64,000 nucleotides of DNA from Sphingopyxis sp. PAMC25046 (GCF_004795895.1 NZ_CP039250.1:1550001-1614000); one strand, 5' to 3'; shown: positions 35,133 to 43,849, counted from the stretch's first letter. Made by a program: numbers and translations. Notes: generated by a model not told the origin, from the sequence alone.

Positions 35133-36143
35133 ATGCCCAGATTGAAGGTGCCCGATGCGCCGCCGGCGCTCGTCGAAGTCGGGATGATGCTTTATCCCGA
35201 CTGCCAGATCGGCATGGTCCACGGAATTACCGACCTGTTCGACGTTGCCGGGCGGTTCGCGATCGATCATGGGCGCCGCCCGATCCGGGCGAGCCACTGG
35301 CGCTTGCAGGCGAGCGGGGGTTTCGCGCGCTGTTTCGACAGCCATGCGGACGAGCCGGCGAGCAATTCGCCCGCGGTGCTGATCGCGCCCGGGAGCCTTC
35401 ACAAGCTGCTCGATCCCGACGAGGTCGCGCCCTACGCACGCTGGCTGGTAGACCGGCACGCGCAGGGCACCGTGCTCGCGTCGAATTGCGGCGGGGCCTT
35501 TGCGCTGGCCGCGACGGGATTGCTCGCGGGGCGGCCGGCGACGACGCACTGGTTCTTTGCCGAGGAGTTCCGGACGCGCTTTCCCGAAGTGCGGCTGGAG
35601 GCCGACCGGATGGTGGTCGACGACGGCGATATCGTCACCGCAGGCGGGCTGATGGCGTGGACCGACCTGGGGCTGCGCATCGTAGAGCGGCTTCTCGGTC
35701 CGACGGTGATGATGGAAACCGCGCGTTTCTTCCTGATCGATCCGGCGGGCCGCGAACAGAAAAATTATGCGAGCTTCGCACCGCGGCTGACGCATGGCGA
35801 CGAGGCGGTCCTGAAGGTGCAACATTGGCTGCAGGCGAAAGGCACCGGACCGGTCGCGGTCGCCGAGATGGCGCGCGAAGCGGGGATGGAGGAACGCACC
35901 TTTCAGCGCCGCTTCAAGGCGGCGACGGGCATGACGCCGGTCGAATATGTCCAGCATCTGCGCGTCGGAAAGGCGCGCGAACTGCTCGAATTCACGCGGC
36001 GGACGGTCGACCAGATCGCGTGGAGCGTCGGATATGAGGATGCGGCGGCGTTCCGCAAATTGTTTCACCGCCTGATCGGCTTGTCGCCGGGCGAATATCG
36101 CCAGCGTTTCTCGACGCCGCAGTCGCTGGCGGAGGTCGCCTGA
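35133..36143 (+). CDS. GlxA-family transcriptional regulator (DJ-1/PfpI + AraC)
   Basis: A 336-residue regulator. Residues about 10-190 form a DJ-1/PfpI-like domain with the nucleophile-elbow segment [28 protein letters not shown]; residues about 225-330 form an AraC HTH ([86 protein letters not shown]). The ATG at 35133 has AAAGGAG 6 nt upstream; an ATG at 35103 is less well placed. It is divergent from the alpha/beta hydrolase. Confidence 0.9.
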   Translation: MPRLKVPDAPPALVEVGMMLYPDCQIGMVHGITDLFDVAGRFAIDHGRRPIRASHWRLQASGGFARCFDSHADEPASNSPAVLIAPGSLHKLLDPDEVAPYARWLVDRHAQGTVLASNCGGAFALAATGLLAGRPATTHWFFAEEFRTRFPEVRLEADRMVVDDGDIVTAGGLMAWTDLGLRIVERLLGPTVMMETARFFLIDPAGREQKNYASFAPRLTHGDEAVLKVQHWLQAKGTGPVAVAEMAREAGMEERTFQRRFKAATGMTPVEYVQHLRVGKARELLEFTRRTVDQIAWSVGYEDAAAFRKLFHRLIGLSPGEYRQRFSTPQSLAEVA

Positions 36144-36233
36144 AAATTTTTTGCGGCTCGTGTCGATTTGGCGACGGCTCGTTCGTCGTGTTGACAGGAG
36201 CCGCTGTTGGCCCGTTCGAAAAGGAGATGGAAA

Positions 36234-36665
36234 ATGCGCGTAATGGTTTTCGTGAAAGCGACCGAGGACAGCGAAAAGGGCCTGCCGCCCACCGAAGAAA
36301 TGACCGCGATGTTCGAGGCGATGGGCAAGTTTAACGAGGAACTGGTGAACGCCGGCGTGATGGTCGACGGCGACGGGCTGAAGCCCTCTTCGCACGGCAA
36401 GCGCATCGCGTTCGACGGGCCGAGCCGCTCGGTGATCGACGGACCGTTCGCCGAAACGCGCGAGCTGGTCGCGGGATATTGGGTCTGGGAAGTCAAGGAC
36501 ATGGACGAGGCGGTCGCCTGGGCCAAGCGCTGCCCCAATCCGATGCCGGGGCCGAGCGAGCTCGAAATCCGGCCCTTTTATGAAATGGAGGATTTCGGCG
36601 ACGCGCTGACCCCCGAACTCGCCGAGCAGGAACAGAAGCTGCGCGAGCGGCTGAGCGGCGAATAA
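36234..36665 (+). CDS. YciI-family (DGPF domain) protein, ECF42 partner
   Basis: A 143-residue protein with the YCII/DGPF signature SVIDGPFAETRELVAGYWVWEVKDMDEAVAWAKRCPNP (about 66-102). DGPF proteins are encoded next to ECF42 sigma factors, which is the case here: the sigma gene starts 3 nt after this stop. The ATG at 36234 follows AAGGAG by 7 nt. Confidence 0.9.
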   Translation: MRVMVFVKATEDSEKGLPPTEEMTAMFEAMGKFNEELVNAGVMVDGDGLKPSSHGKRIAFDGPSRSVIDGPFAETRELVAGYWVWEVKDMDEAVAWAKRCPNPMPGPSELEIRPFYEMEDFGDALTPELAEQEQKLRERLSGE

Positions 36666-36668
36666 GCC

Positions 36669-37982
36669 ATGTCCACCGCCATGCTTGCCTCCCCGGCTCC
36701 CTTGCCCGAGAAGGCAGGCATGGCGAAGGACGAGACCCATCGGGCGATCGAAGCGGTGTTCCGGATCGAGCGCGCGCGGCTGATCGCCGCGCTCGCCCGG
36801 ATGACGCGCGACGTCGACCGGGCCGAGGAACTGGCGCAGGAGGCGCTGCTGATCGCATTGACCGAATGGCCGAAGCGCGGCGTGCCGGACCAGCCGGGTG
36901 CGTGGCTGACGGCGGCGGCGAAGCGGCGGCTGATCGACGGGGCGCGACACGACGCGATGCGGTCGCGCAAACATGCCGAAATCGCCCGCGAACTCGACGA
37001 GGAACCGGATATGCGCGTGGAAGCCGCCGAGGCGGCGCTCGACGATCCGCTGGGCGACGAACTGCTCGGGCTGATCTTCGCCGCCTGTCACCCCCTGATC
37101 TCTCCCGAGGCGCGCGCCGCGCTGACGCTGCGGCTGGTCGGCGGGCTGACCGTCGAGGAAATCGCACGCGCCTTCCTGTCGAACGACGCAACGATCGCAG
37201 CGCGGATCACGCGCGCCAAGAAGGCGATCGCCAAGGCGGGCGCCCAGTTCGAGGTGCCGCGCGGCGCCGAACTGGCGGCGCGGCTCGGTTCGGTGCTTGA
37301 AGTCGTCTATCTGATCTTCAACGAAGGCTATGCCGCGACCGCGGGGCCGTCGCTCGTCCGCCCGCCGCTCTGCGCCGAGGCGCAACGGCTGGCCCGCGTC
37401 CTCGCCGGGTTGATGCCCGAGCAGCCCGAGGTGCTGGGATTGCTGGCGCTGGTCGAGATCCAGGCATCGCGGCTGACGGCGCGCGCAGGGCCCGACGGGC
37501 GGTTCGTACCGCTGACCGATCAGAACCGCGCGCGCTGGGACCAACTGCTGATACGGCGCGGGTTGAACGCGCTGAACCGCGCCGAGGCGCTGGACGGCGC
37601 CGACGGTCCCTATGCGTTGCAGGCGGCGCTTGCGGCGTGCCATGCGAGGGCGCGCACGGCGGAGGCAACGGACTGGCGGCGTATCGCCACGCTCTATGAC
37701 CGGCTCGGGCAGGTGATGCCGTCGCCCGTGGTCGAACTCAACCGCGCGGTCGCGCACAGCATGGCATTCGGCCCCGAGGCGGGATTACGGCTGGTCGACG
37801 ATATCGCCGACGCGGCGATGCTGCGAAACTATGCCCCGCTTCCCGCCGCGCGGGGCGATTTCCTGCTTCGCGCCGGTCGCCGCGATGAGGCGCGGGTCGC
37901 CTTCGAGGCCGCCGCGGCGCTGACTGGGAATGAGCGCGAGCGCGACTTCCTGCTCGAACGCGCGGCGGCGTGCGGCGAATGA
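36669..37982 (+). CDS. ECF42-type RNA polymerase sigma factor
   Basis: A 437-residue sigma factor. Sigma region 2 (about 25-90: VFRIERARLIAALARMTRDVDRAEELAQEALLIALTEWP) and region 4 (about 140-185: ALTLRLVGGLTVEEIARAFLSNDATIAARITRAKKAI) are followed by a long helical, TPR-like C-terminal extension (about 205-437, with YLIFNEGYAATAG) characteristic of the ECF42 group, which lacks a membrane anti-sigma factor. It is coupled to the DGPF gene upstream and overlaps the next gene by 4 nt. Confidence 0.92.
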   Translation: MSTAMLASPAPLPEKAGMAKDETHRAIEAVFRIERARLIAALARMTRDVDRAEELAQEALLIALTEWPKRGVPDQPGAWLTAAAKRRLIDGARHDAMRSRKHAEIARELDEEPDMRVEAAEAALDDPLGDELLGLIFAACHPLISPEARAALTLRLVGGLTVEEIARAFLSNDATIAARITRAKKAIAKAGAQFEVPRGAELAARLGSVLEVVYLIFNEGYAATAGPSLVRPPLCAEAQRLARVLAGLMPEQPEVLGLLALVEIQASRLTARAGPDGRFVPLTDQNRARWDQLLIRRGLNALNRAEALDGADGPYALQAALAACHARARTAEATDWRRIATLYDRLGQVMPSPVVELNRAVAHSMAFGPEAGLRLVDDIADAAMLRNYAPLPAARGDFLLRAGRRDEARVAFEAAAALTGNERERDFLLERAAACGE

Positions 37983-38650
37983 CGGACATGCGCATCGAGA
38001 CGATCGGCACCGAGGGGCAGCCGCTCGTCGTGCTCGACGATTTCGCGCCCGATCCCGCTGGCCTGCGCGATTTCGCAGCAGCCGCGGATTTTTCCCCGGC
38101 GCACAACCATTATCCGGGGGTGCGCGCGCCGCTGCCCGAGGCCTATCTGGCTACGCAGCTCCCGCTTATCGCCGAGGCTGCGGCGGCCGCCTTCGAAAGG
38201 CGGCGGGCGCTGCGCGTCGTCGATGCGAGCTTTTCGATCGTGTCGACCCCGCCCGGCGCGCTAACGATTCCGCAGCGCCTGCCGCATGTCGACGCCTTCA
38301 CCGAGGACCGCATCGCGCTGGTCCATTATCTGTCGATCGAGAACGGTGACGGAACCGCTTTCTTCCGCCACCGCGCGACGGGGTTCGAGACGGTCACCGA
38401 GGCCCGGCGCGATCTCTTCTTCCGCCATCTAGACACCGAGATGCGCCATGGCGGGGTGCCGTCGCCCGGATATCCGCTGGGTGACACGCCGCTGTTCGAA
38501 TCGATCCACACCGAGCCCGCGCGCTACAATCGCGCGCTGCTCTATCGCAGCTGGAACCTGCATAGCGGGGCGATTTCGTCAGCCAGCGCGCTGTCGCCCG
38601 ATCCGGTTCGGGGGCGGTTGACGGTGACGGCATTCCTGTCGATCGGTTGA
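37979..38650 (+). CDS. DUF6445 family protein
   Basis: A 223-residue protein. Segments LVVLDDFAPDPAGLRDFAAAADFSP (near 17-41), LPHVDAFTEDRIALVHYLS and GDGTAFFRHRATGFE read like the DUF6445 family, whose layout (HVD...H/R) recalls 2-oxoglutarate/Fe(II) oxygenases; the enzymatic role is inference. ATGA overlap with the sigma gene makes it part of the ECF42 operon. Confidence 0.7.
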   Translation: MTDMRIETIGTEGQPLVVLDDFAPDPAGLRDFAAAADFSPAHNHYPGVRAPLPEAYLATQLPLIAEAAAAAFERRRALRVVDASFSIVSTPPGALTIPQRLPHVDAFTEDRIALVHYLSIENGDGTAFFRHRATGFETVTEARRDLFFRHLDTEMRHGGVPSPGYPLGDTPLFESIHTEPARYNRALLYRSWNLHSGAISSASALSPDPVRGRLTVTAFLSIG

Positions 38651-38748
38651 CGAACGCCTGCCGCGAATTTCCCACGACCCTTCGCCGAAAATAGACTGAT
38701 GTTCCGGAACGGGACAACGGGTCGTCGTACTTCGGTGTAAGGGAGAGG

Positions 38749-39909
38749 ATGGACCTTCTATGGGCGCCGGCGCTTCACTCCTTTAAACATTGGATCAAAC
38801 TCGTGCCTTTTCAGACCCGCATGTTGATTTCCGCCGCGCTCGCCGCGACCGCGCTGACGATCCCGGCGCTCGCGCAAAGCAACTCGATTACCGGTATCGA
38901 TGCGCTGCGCGAGTGGAATCTCGTCGTGCTCGGCAATCTCGAATCCTCGTCCGAGGTCGAGGGGCGAACCTTCGTCGGCGGCAATTTGACGGGCAATTCG
39001 TCGAATTACGGTATCCGCGCCACGACCTCGCCGAACGGCCAGCCGGGGCTGACCGTCGTCGGCAACGTCACGGGCAGCCACAAGAATCTGAACAACGGGT
39101 CGGGCGCTGTCGTCGGGGGCAATGTGACGAGCGGCTTCAACCTCAACGGTCCGAATCAGACGGTGAAGGTCGGCGGCACGATCAGCAACACCAACGTCAA
39201 CCAGAACAGCGTCCTGGCGAATCTCGACCGGAGCAACCCGGCGTTCGGCCTGGGACTGCAGCAGCAGAAGGCCGACCTCAAGAGCAGCCTCGGCAGCCTG
39301 TCGTTCGACATGGGCACGCTGGCCGCCAACAGCCAGATGACGGTTCAGGGCAACCGCGGCATTTTCAACGCGCAGCCGAACGCTCAGGGGCTCGCGGTGT
39401 TCAACATCGCCGCTGCCGACCTCGACAGGATCGGCGAGATCCAGTTCAATCTGGGCGGCGCCGATACCGCGATCGTCAACGTCAGCGGCCGGTCGATCAA
39501 TCTCAATGACAACTTCCTCGGCGGCACCAACAATCTTGGCGAACGGGTGATATGGAACTTTCCCGATGCCGAGGAACTGAAGCTGACCACCGCCTGGGGC
39601 GGGTCGGTGCTCGCGCCGCTCGCCGATGCCGAGACGCGCAATTATATTCAGGGTTCGGGGGTGTTCGGCAATCTCAAGCAGAATGGCGAGATGCACGTCG
39701 GTATCTTCAAGGGCGGCTATGTGACCCAGCCGTCGGGCGGCACATCGACCGGCGGCGACAGCTCGACCGGGGGCGGGGCGCCCGGCGGCGGCGGATCGAC
39801 CGGCGGGGCGGTGCCGGTGCCCGAGCCGGGGATGTTCGGCCTGTTCGGGCTGGGGGTCGCGGGGTTGATCCTGTGGCGTCGCCGCCGCGCCAGCCGGGAT
39901 GACGGATAA
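38749..39909 (+). CDS. Choice-of-anchor A family protein with PEP-CTERM anchor
   Basis: A 386-residue exported protein. After a signal sequence (core MLISAALAATALTIPALAQ, from 38821) comes the choice-of-anchor A domain (about 45-320; LREWNLVVLGNLESSSEVEGRTFVGGNLTG ... WGGSVLAPLAD), a glycine/serine/threonine-rich linker, and the PEP-CTERM signal VPEPGMFGLFGLGVAGLILWRRRR for sorting by an exosortase. The ATG at 38749 follows GGGAG closely; a GTG at 38803 would give a more compact signal peptide, so the start is uncertain. Confidence 0.87.
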   Translation: MDLLWAPALHSFKHWIKLVPFQTRMLISAALAATALTIPALAQSNSITGIDALREWNLVVLGNLESSSEVEGRTFVGGNLTGNSSNYGIRATTSPNGQPGLTVVGNVTGSHKNLNNGSGAVVGGNVTSGFNLNGPNQTVKVGGTISNTNVNQNSVLANLDRSNPAFGLGLQQQKADLKSSLGSLSFDMGTLAANSQMTVQGNRGIFNAQPNAQGLAVFNIAAADLDRIGEIQFNLGGADTAIVNVSGRSINLNDNFLGGTNNLGERVIWNFPDAEELKLTTAWGGSVLAPLADAETRNYIQGSGVFGNLKQNGEMHVGIFKGGYVTQPSGGTSTGGDSSTGGGAPGGGGSTGGAVPVPEPGMFGLFGLGVAGLILWRRRRASRDDG

Positions 39910-40149
39910 CCGTCAAGTCGTTTGTCGATTCGAACGCGCTGCTCGTCGAAGGAGAAGGCGGGCGAACGCGCGCTATATGGCAATGAAATAATGTATCTTT
40001 TCCGGAACGCCGTGGTTTGCGGGACGATCCGATCATACCCGTGCGCCCAAAGGAGATGTGTCGCCGACCCAATTTCGCCCCGGCGGCGGTCATGGCCGAA
40101 CAAGCCCACGCGATCGCCCCCTTCGTTTCCCCCACCGAAGGCTCTTCCC

Positions 40150-40443
40150 ATGAAATTCTCCCCTGCCGCCAGCGGCCAGAAGGACAGCGATTGCGACTGT
40201 CTGCCGCGCCCCGAAACTTCCGCGAATGCGAGCGCTCTGACGCCCTTCCTTCTGCGCTATCGCGATGCCTGGTTCGGGATGGAGAAGCGCGTGGCGTTCG
40301 AGGCCGAGGATGTCGCCGCGGCGCTAGCGATGATGGAGCGCGAGCCGATCGGCGAATGGGCCGAATTGTCGAGCGGGGACGAGGTGATTTGCCGCCGTGG
40401 GTACGAACCGGGCGGGGCGGCCGATTACTGGGTCGTCGACTGA
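40150..40443 (+). CDS. Hypothetical protein, 97 residues
   Basis: A small protein with DCDC near residue 14-17 and a compact second half (FLLRYRDAWFGMEKRVAFEAEDVAAALAMMEREPIGEWAELSSGDEVICRR). No family recognised. The 240 nt between the PEP-CTERM gene and this start hold nothing else that I can support. Confidence 0.5.
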   Translation: MKFSPAASGQKDSDCDCLPRPETSANASALTPFLLRYRDAWFGMEKRVAFEAEDVAAALAMMEREPIGEWAELSSGDEVICRRGYEPGGAADYWVVD

Positions 40444-40465
40444 CCCGCCCGCATGCGGCTTGCCG

Positions 40466-40840
40466 TCAGCGGCAGCGAAGCTCGCCGCGATCGATCGCGC
40501 GGCCCAGCAGCGCGCCGCCGGCAGCGCCGATGATCGTGCCCACCGTTCGGTCGCGACCGCCGTCGAGTTCGCGGCCGACGAGCGCACCGACGGCGCCGCC
40601 GATGATCAGCCCGGTCGTCCCGTTGTCGCGGCGGCAATGATAACGGCCATCGTCGCCGCGCCAGATCCGCGAGCCGCGATCGAGCCGGCGCGGCTCATAA
40701 TAGCGGCCATAATTGTCGTAGAGGGCGGCCTGTTTGGCGCGTTTTCCGTGCGCGGGGGCCCAAGGCGGCGGGTCGGCGAGCGCCGGCGCGGCGGGAAGGG
40801 CGATGGCCGCCATCATGGCGGCGATAAGGGTCTTGCGCAT
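40466..40840 (-). CDS. Glycine-zipper 2TM-domain protein
   Basis: A 124-residue exported protein: signal peptide (about 1-22, ending APALA), a proline- and tyrosine-rich middle (KQAALYDNYGRYYEPRRLDRGSRIWRGDDGRYHCRRDNGTTG) and a glycine zipper (GLIIGGAVGALVGRELDGGRDRTVGTIIGAAGGALLGRAIDR) of the outer-membrane or surface type. The start at 40840 is set by the signal peptide. Confidence 0.85.
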   Translation of the reverse strand: MRKTLIAAMMAAIALPAAPALADPPPWAPAHGKRAKQAALYDNYGRYYEPRRLDRGSRIWRGDDGRYHCRRDNGTTGLIIGGAVGALVGRELDGGRDRTVGTIIGAAGGALLGRAIDRGELRCR

Positions 40841-40940
40841 CTTGGATCCTTTCCTTGGCACGGCCAATCGTGCCACGATCGACCATAACCCGGGCTGAAC
40901 GGCGAAAACGTCGCATCGGCCTTTCGGTTCCCCGTGGCGG

Positions 40941-41489
40941 TCAATCGAGCGCCTTTCCCATGCGGACCAGCGGCACGGCGACGCCGTTCGGGCCGGGCGC
41001 CGCGACCTGTTCGATGGCGGTGTAGCCGCAGGCGCGGTAGAGCGGCTCGCCCGACAGCGTCGCCATCATTTCGGCGCGGCGGAAGCCCGCGGCGCGCGCC
41101 GCATCCTCGCACAGCGCCATGACAAGGCGCCCGACGCCGCGGCGGGCGAAGTCGGGGTGGGTGTACATGGCGCGGATGCGCGCCGCGTCGACCGCGGGGT
41201 CGAGCGGGGCGGGGTCGCGGAGATCCTTGCTGTGGTCGCCGCCATAGAGCGTCGCGCGGTGCGACCAGCCGCCGCAGCCGGCGATCCGGCCATCCTCCTC
41301 GACGATGAAATAGGTGCCGTCGGCGACGAGCTGGGTATCGAGCCCCATCACCGCATGGCTCGCGGCGATCTGTTCGGGGCCGAGAAAACCCTTCTGCAGC
41401 TCGGCGATGGCGCGCGCCATCACGGCGCGGAGGGCTTCGAGGTCGGCGGGGGTGGCGATACGGTGAGTGAAGGGGCGGGGCGTGAACAT
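40941..41489 (-). CDS. GNAT-family N-acetyltransferase
   Basis: A 182-residue acetyltransferase. The acetyl-CoA loop is seen in MYTHPDFARRGVGRLVMALCEDAARAAGF (motif A, RRGVGR), with motif B in EPLYRACGYTAIEQV. The substrate is unknown. The start at 41489 gives MFTPRPFTHRIATPADLEALRAV, a typical N-terminus. Confidence 0.9.
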   Translation of the reverse strand: MFTPRPFTHRIATPADLEALRAVMARAIAELQKGFLGPEQIAASHAVMGLDTQLVADGTYFIVEEDGRIAGCGGWSHRATLYGGDHSKDLRDPAPLDPAVDAARIRAMYTHPDFARRGVGRLVMALCEDAARAAGFRRAEMMATLSGEPLYRACGYTAIEQVAAPGPNGVAVPLVRMGKALD

Positions 41490-41521
41490 GACCCTGCCAT
41501 GACCTGCCGCCGGACCTCGCG

Positions 41522-41719
41522 TCAACCGCCGTGCGCGGCCGCCATCGCGGCGTTCTTTTCGGCGCGGAGCTGTTCGGTGTGGAGCAGCTTGTCGGCCATC
41601 GCCTGCCACGCCGCCGCGGCGCGCAAATTGCGGTCGCGGACCTGCGTCAGCGCCGAGGCTTCGGCCTCCGCGGTGCATTTTTCGGCCTGTGCGACATAGA
41701 ATTCGATCGTGGCCGACAT
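41522..41719 (-). CDS. Small helical protein, 65 residues
   Basis: An alanine- and glutamate-rich alpha-helical protein (MSATIEFYVAQAEKCTAEAEASALTQVRDRN..WQAMADKLLHTEQLRAEKN). A GGAG site lies shortly before the start. Proteins of this look occur widely in sphingomonads as uncharacterised small proteins. It shares direction with the preceding 50-residue gene. Confidence 0.55.
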   Translation of the reverse strand: MSATIEFYVAQAEKCTAEAEASALTQVRDRNLRAAAAWQAMADKLLHTEQLRAEKNAAMAAAHGG

Positions 41720-41746
41720 GGCTGCTCCTTTAAAGATTTGGGTCGA

Positions 41747-41902
41747 TCAATCGACCATATCGGCGATCAGGCGCCTAAGCTCGCGGCGCGACAGCGTCGG
41801 GCGGCGGCGGCGCGGCGGGATCGCCGTCTGCGCCTTGCCGGCCAGCGACAGCGCGGGCAGAGCGGGGAAAATTGCATTGTTGTTATTGAATGGTGTCATC
41901 AT
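41747..41902 (-). CDS. Small basic protein, about 51 residues
   Basis: A short frame giving MMTPFNNNNAIFPALPALSLAGKAQT, then a basic stretch (AIPPRRRRPTLSRRELRRLIADMVD). Codon use in the second half matches the GC-rich host. The upstream 40 nt are AT-rich and could be a promoter. The function is unknown. Confidence 0.45.
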   Translation of the reverse strand: MMTPFNNNNAIFPALPALSLAGKAQTAIPPRRRRPTLSRRELRRLIADMVD

Positions 41903-41966
41903 CTTTATCTTTGATTTCGAGTGTTTTGCTTGTTGGAAGCCGGCGCGGTTCGCCGGTCTTCTTCGT

Positions 41967-42230
41967 TCAGAGCCCGCGCCTCTTGCGCTGGCTCGGCGGA
42001 ACCGGCCCGCCCCCGCGTTCGCGGTAGACAAGGCGGCCCTTGGTCAGGTCATAGGGCGTCATTTCGACGCGCACGGCGTCGCCGACGACCGACCGGATGC
42101 GGAAACGCCGCATCCGGCCTGCCGTATAGACGATCACCCGATGGCCATTTTCGAGGACGACGCCGAAGCGTCCGTCGGGCAGGATCTCGTCGATCTGCCC
42201 CTCGAAGGTCATCAGCTCCTCTTTGGCCAA
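41967..42230 (-). CDS. infA: Translation initiation factor IF-1
   Basis: An 87-residue S1/OB-fold protein that binds the ribosomal A site in initiation. It aligns with IF-1 through [73 protein letters not shown], with a basic 13-residue C-terminal extension ([11 protein letters not shown]) beyond the usual 72. It starts 3 nt after the cspA stop, so the two are one transcript. Confidence 0.92.
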   Translation of the reverse strand: MAKEELMTFEGQIDEILPDGRFGVVLENGHRVIVYTAGRMRRFRIRSVVGDAVRVEMTPYDLTKGRLVYRERGGGPVPPSQRKRRGL

Positions 42231-42233
42231 TAA

Positions 42234-42440
42234 TCAGGCCGACTGGAGGTTGATCGCCGAGACCTTGCCATTGCGGCCGGTTTCGAGTTCGTAGGAGACG
42301 CGCTGCTCCTTGTTGAGCGTGTCCATGCCCGCGGCCTGGACCGCGGTGATGTGGACGAAGCTGTCGCCCGAGCCGTCTTCATTTTCGATGAAGCCATAGC
42401 CCTTGTCGGCGTTGAAGAATTTTACGGTGCCGATCGGCAT
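42234..42440 (-). CDS. Cold-shock protein, CspA family
   Basis: A 68-residue single-stranded nucleic-acid-binding protein with both RNP motifs: KGYGFIEN (RNP1, about 13-20) and SFVHITAV (RNP2, about 27-34). It leads a two-gene transcript with infA. The about 130 nt before its start could be the long 5' leader typical of cold-shock mRNAs. Confidence 0.95.
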   Translation of the reverse strand: MPIGTVKFFNADKGYGFIENEDGSGDSFVHITAVQAAGMDTLNKEQRVSYELETGRNGKVSAINLQSA

Positions 42441-42626
42441 GAGGTGTTTCCTTTCACGAGAAACGGGAATCCAGCGGCAACAGCGCCGCTGAAGCTGGTA
42501 GCGAGTGAAGGGAAGATAGTACCCCGAAGGGCCGTAAATTTCCGTCGCAGGCGACGATAGCCTCGCGAATATGGCGGTCTTGCTTGAAAAGTCAAGGTTG
42601 GCAGAATTTTGGCGCGCCCAAAGTTT

Positions 42627-42751
42627 CGTAATCCCGCGGAACCGAAGGCGGCGCGTAGCGCCTAAGCGGGGACCCGGTTGCGGCGTTTCGATACAGCGCT
42701 GCCGCGCTGTTTCACTCGTTTCGCTGGGTCCCCGCCTGCGCGGGGATGACG
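42627..42751. repeat. Palindromic element, family 2
   Basis: Outer arms of the GTCATCCCCGCG type (right arm intact at about 42739-42751, left arm partly altered), with an inner CCCGGTTGCG-type segment that is also found at 54733-54826. It occupies most of the 326 nt between cspA and the terminase-like gene. Confidence 0.65.
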
Positions 42752-42766
42752 AAGGGAGGGAGGGGA

Positions 42767-43786
42767 TCATCCGCTCGCACTTTTGCGCGCCCGTTTGCCC
42801 TCCGGCGCCGGGTCGTTGGCGGGATCGGGGAGGGCGAAGAAGGCGCGGCGGGCGGTTTCGCCGGCGCGGCGCAGCGGGGCGAAGGCTTCGGTGCGCGCGT
42901 TTTCCCACGCCGCTTCCTCGTCGATGTCGAGCGTGCGTTCATAATCCTCGTCGCCGAACAGGCCTTCCTCGATGCCGGTGAAATCGTCGGGCGGCGGGAA
43001 ATTGGTGCGCCATTCGCCCTGCTCCTCGTCGTGCCAGACGGTCATCGCGGCCGCCTCTTCCTCGGGGGTCGGTTCGGCGTCGGGTTCTTCGTCGCAATCG
43101 GCGGAAATCCGCGCAACTTCATTCGCGATTGCCGTGCCGCGCCAGAGCGAGACGAGGGGGTTGGCGCGGTTGTCGCTGCCGGCGAGCCAGAGCGCGAGCG
43201 CGGCGGCCATGCCTTCGGTCGCGGGTGCGGGCGCGGTTTCGGCGGTGCCTTCGGGCGCCTCTTCGGATGCGGCGTCGGGGGCGGCGGTGCGCTCGGCTTC
43301 GGCCCCGCCGCGTGCGGCTTCGGCGGCGTCGAAGAGCGACAGGAAGCCCGGCCAGTCGCCGGCGATGGTCTGCGCGAGCATCTCTTCGCCCGCTTTAGCG
43401 CGCGTTTCGACCATGCGGTCGAGCCGCGCGAGCATCGCGAGGCCGAGGCGGCTGTCGATGCGGCGGCGCTTGTAAAGGCTGCGGTCCTCCTCGCGCATTA
43501 CGGTGGTCAGCTCGTCATGCCCCCAGATCGCGCGGTCGAGCAGCTCGTCGACGAGCCGCCCGCGCGCGATCAGCAGCGCCGCGGCGCAGCCAAGCTTGAA
43601 CGCCGCACCCTCGGGCCGCTGCTTGAGCTGATAGACGGCGGCGGGCGACATGCCGACCTTCGCCGCCGAAATCTTCACCGACCCGTTGGTGGCGAAAGCC
43701 TCCAGAAACTCGCGCTGGAGCCGCGGCGTCCAGTGATAGCTGCCGGGGGCGGGGATATGCGCGGGATAGTGCGGGAAGTCGTCCAT
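42767..43786 (-). CDS. HTH protein resembling a phage/GTA small terminase
   Basis: A 339-residue acidic protein. Residues about 20-60 form a helix-turn-helix of the small-terminase sort (LQREFLEAFATNGSVKISAAKVGMSPAAVYQLKQRPEGAAFKLG); the middle is helical (RLVDELLDRAIWG...LYKRRRIDSRLGLAMLARLDRM), and the rest is low-complexity, Ala/Glu/Pro-rich. I cannot assign it to a named family. The upstream region is nearly superimposable on that of the GTA endolysin (shared motif at 43823-43849 plus similar sequence down to the start codon). Confidence 0.55.
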   Translation of the reverse strand: MDDFPHYPAHIPAPGSYHWTPRLQREFLEAFATNGSVKISAAKVGMSPAAVYQLKQRPEGAAFKLGCAAALLIARGRLVDELLDRAIWGHDELTTVMREEDRSLYKRRRIDSRLGLAMLARLDRMVETRAKAGEEMLAQTIAGDWPGFLSLFDAAEAARGGAEAERTAAPDAASEEAPEGTAETAPAPATEGMAAALALWLAGSDNRANPLVSLWRGTAIANEVARISADCDEEPDAEPTPEEEAAAMTVWHDEEQGEWRTNFPPPDDFTGIEEGLFGDEDYERTLDIDEEAAWENARTEAFAPLRRAGETARRAFFALPDPANDPAPEGKRARKSASG

Positions 43787-43822
43787 CGATTCGTCCTTTC
43801 GGTTTGGTGAAGCCGACAGAAT

Positions 43823-43849
43823 GAACCATATAGGTGAAATGTAGGAAAG
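43823..43849 (-). promoter_or_regulatory. Shared promoter-proximal motif upstream of the terminase-like gene
   Basis: On the + strand GAACCATAT (43823-43831), 8 nt, TGTAGGAAAG (43840-43849), the same blocks and spacing as 21365-21391. The inner block is 53 nt from the start codon at 43786. It is AT-richer than its surroundings. Confidence 0.6.

Noticed and set aside
38701-38710. Perfect palindrome GTTCCGGAAC before the PEP-CTERM gene
   Set aside because: Short palindromes are expected in this base composition and I could not find a matching second site at a fixed spacing. It does not fit the GTTC-N7-GTTC SOS box.
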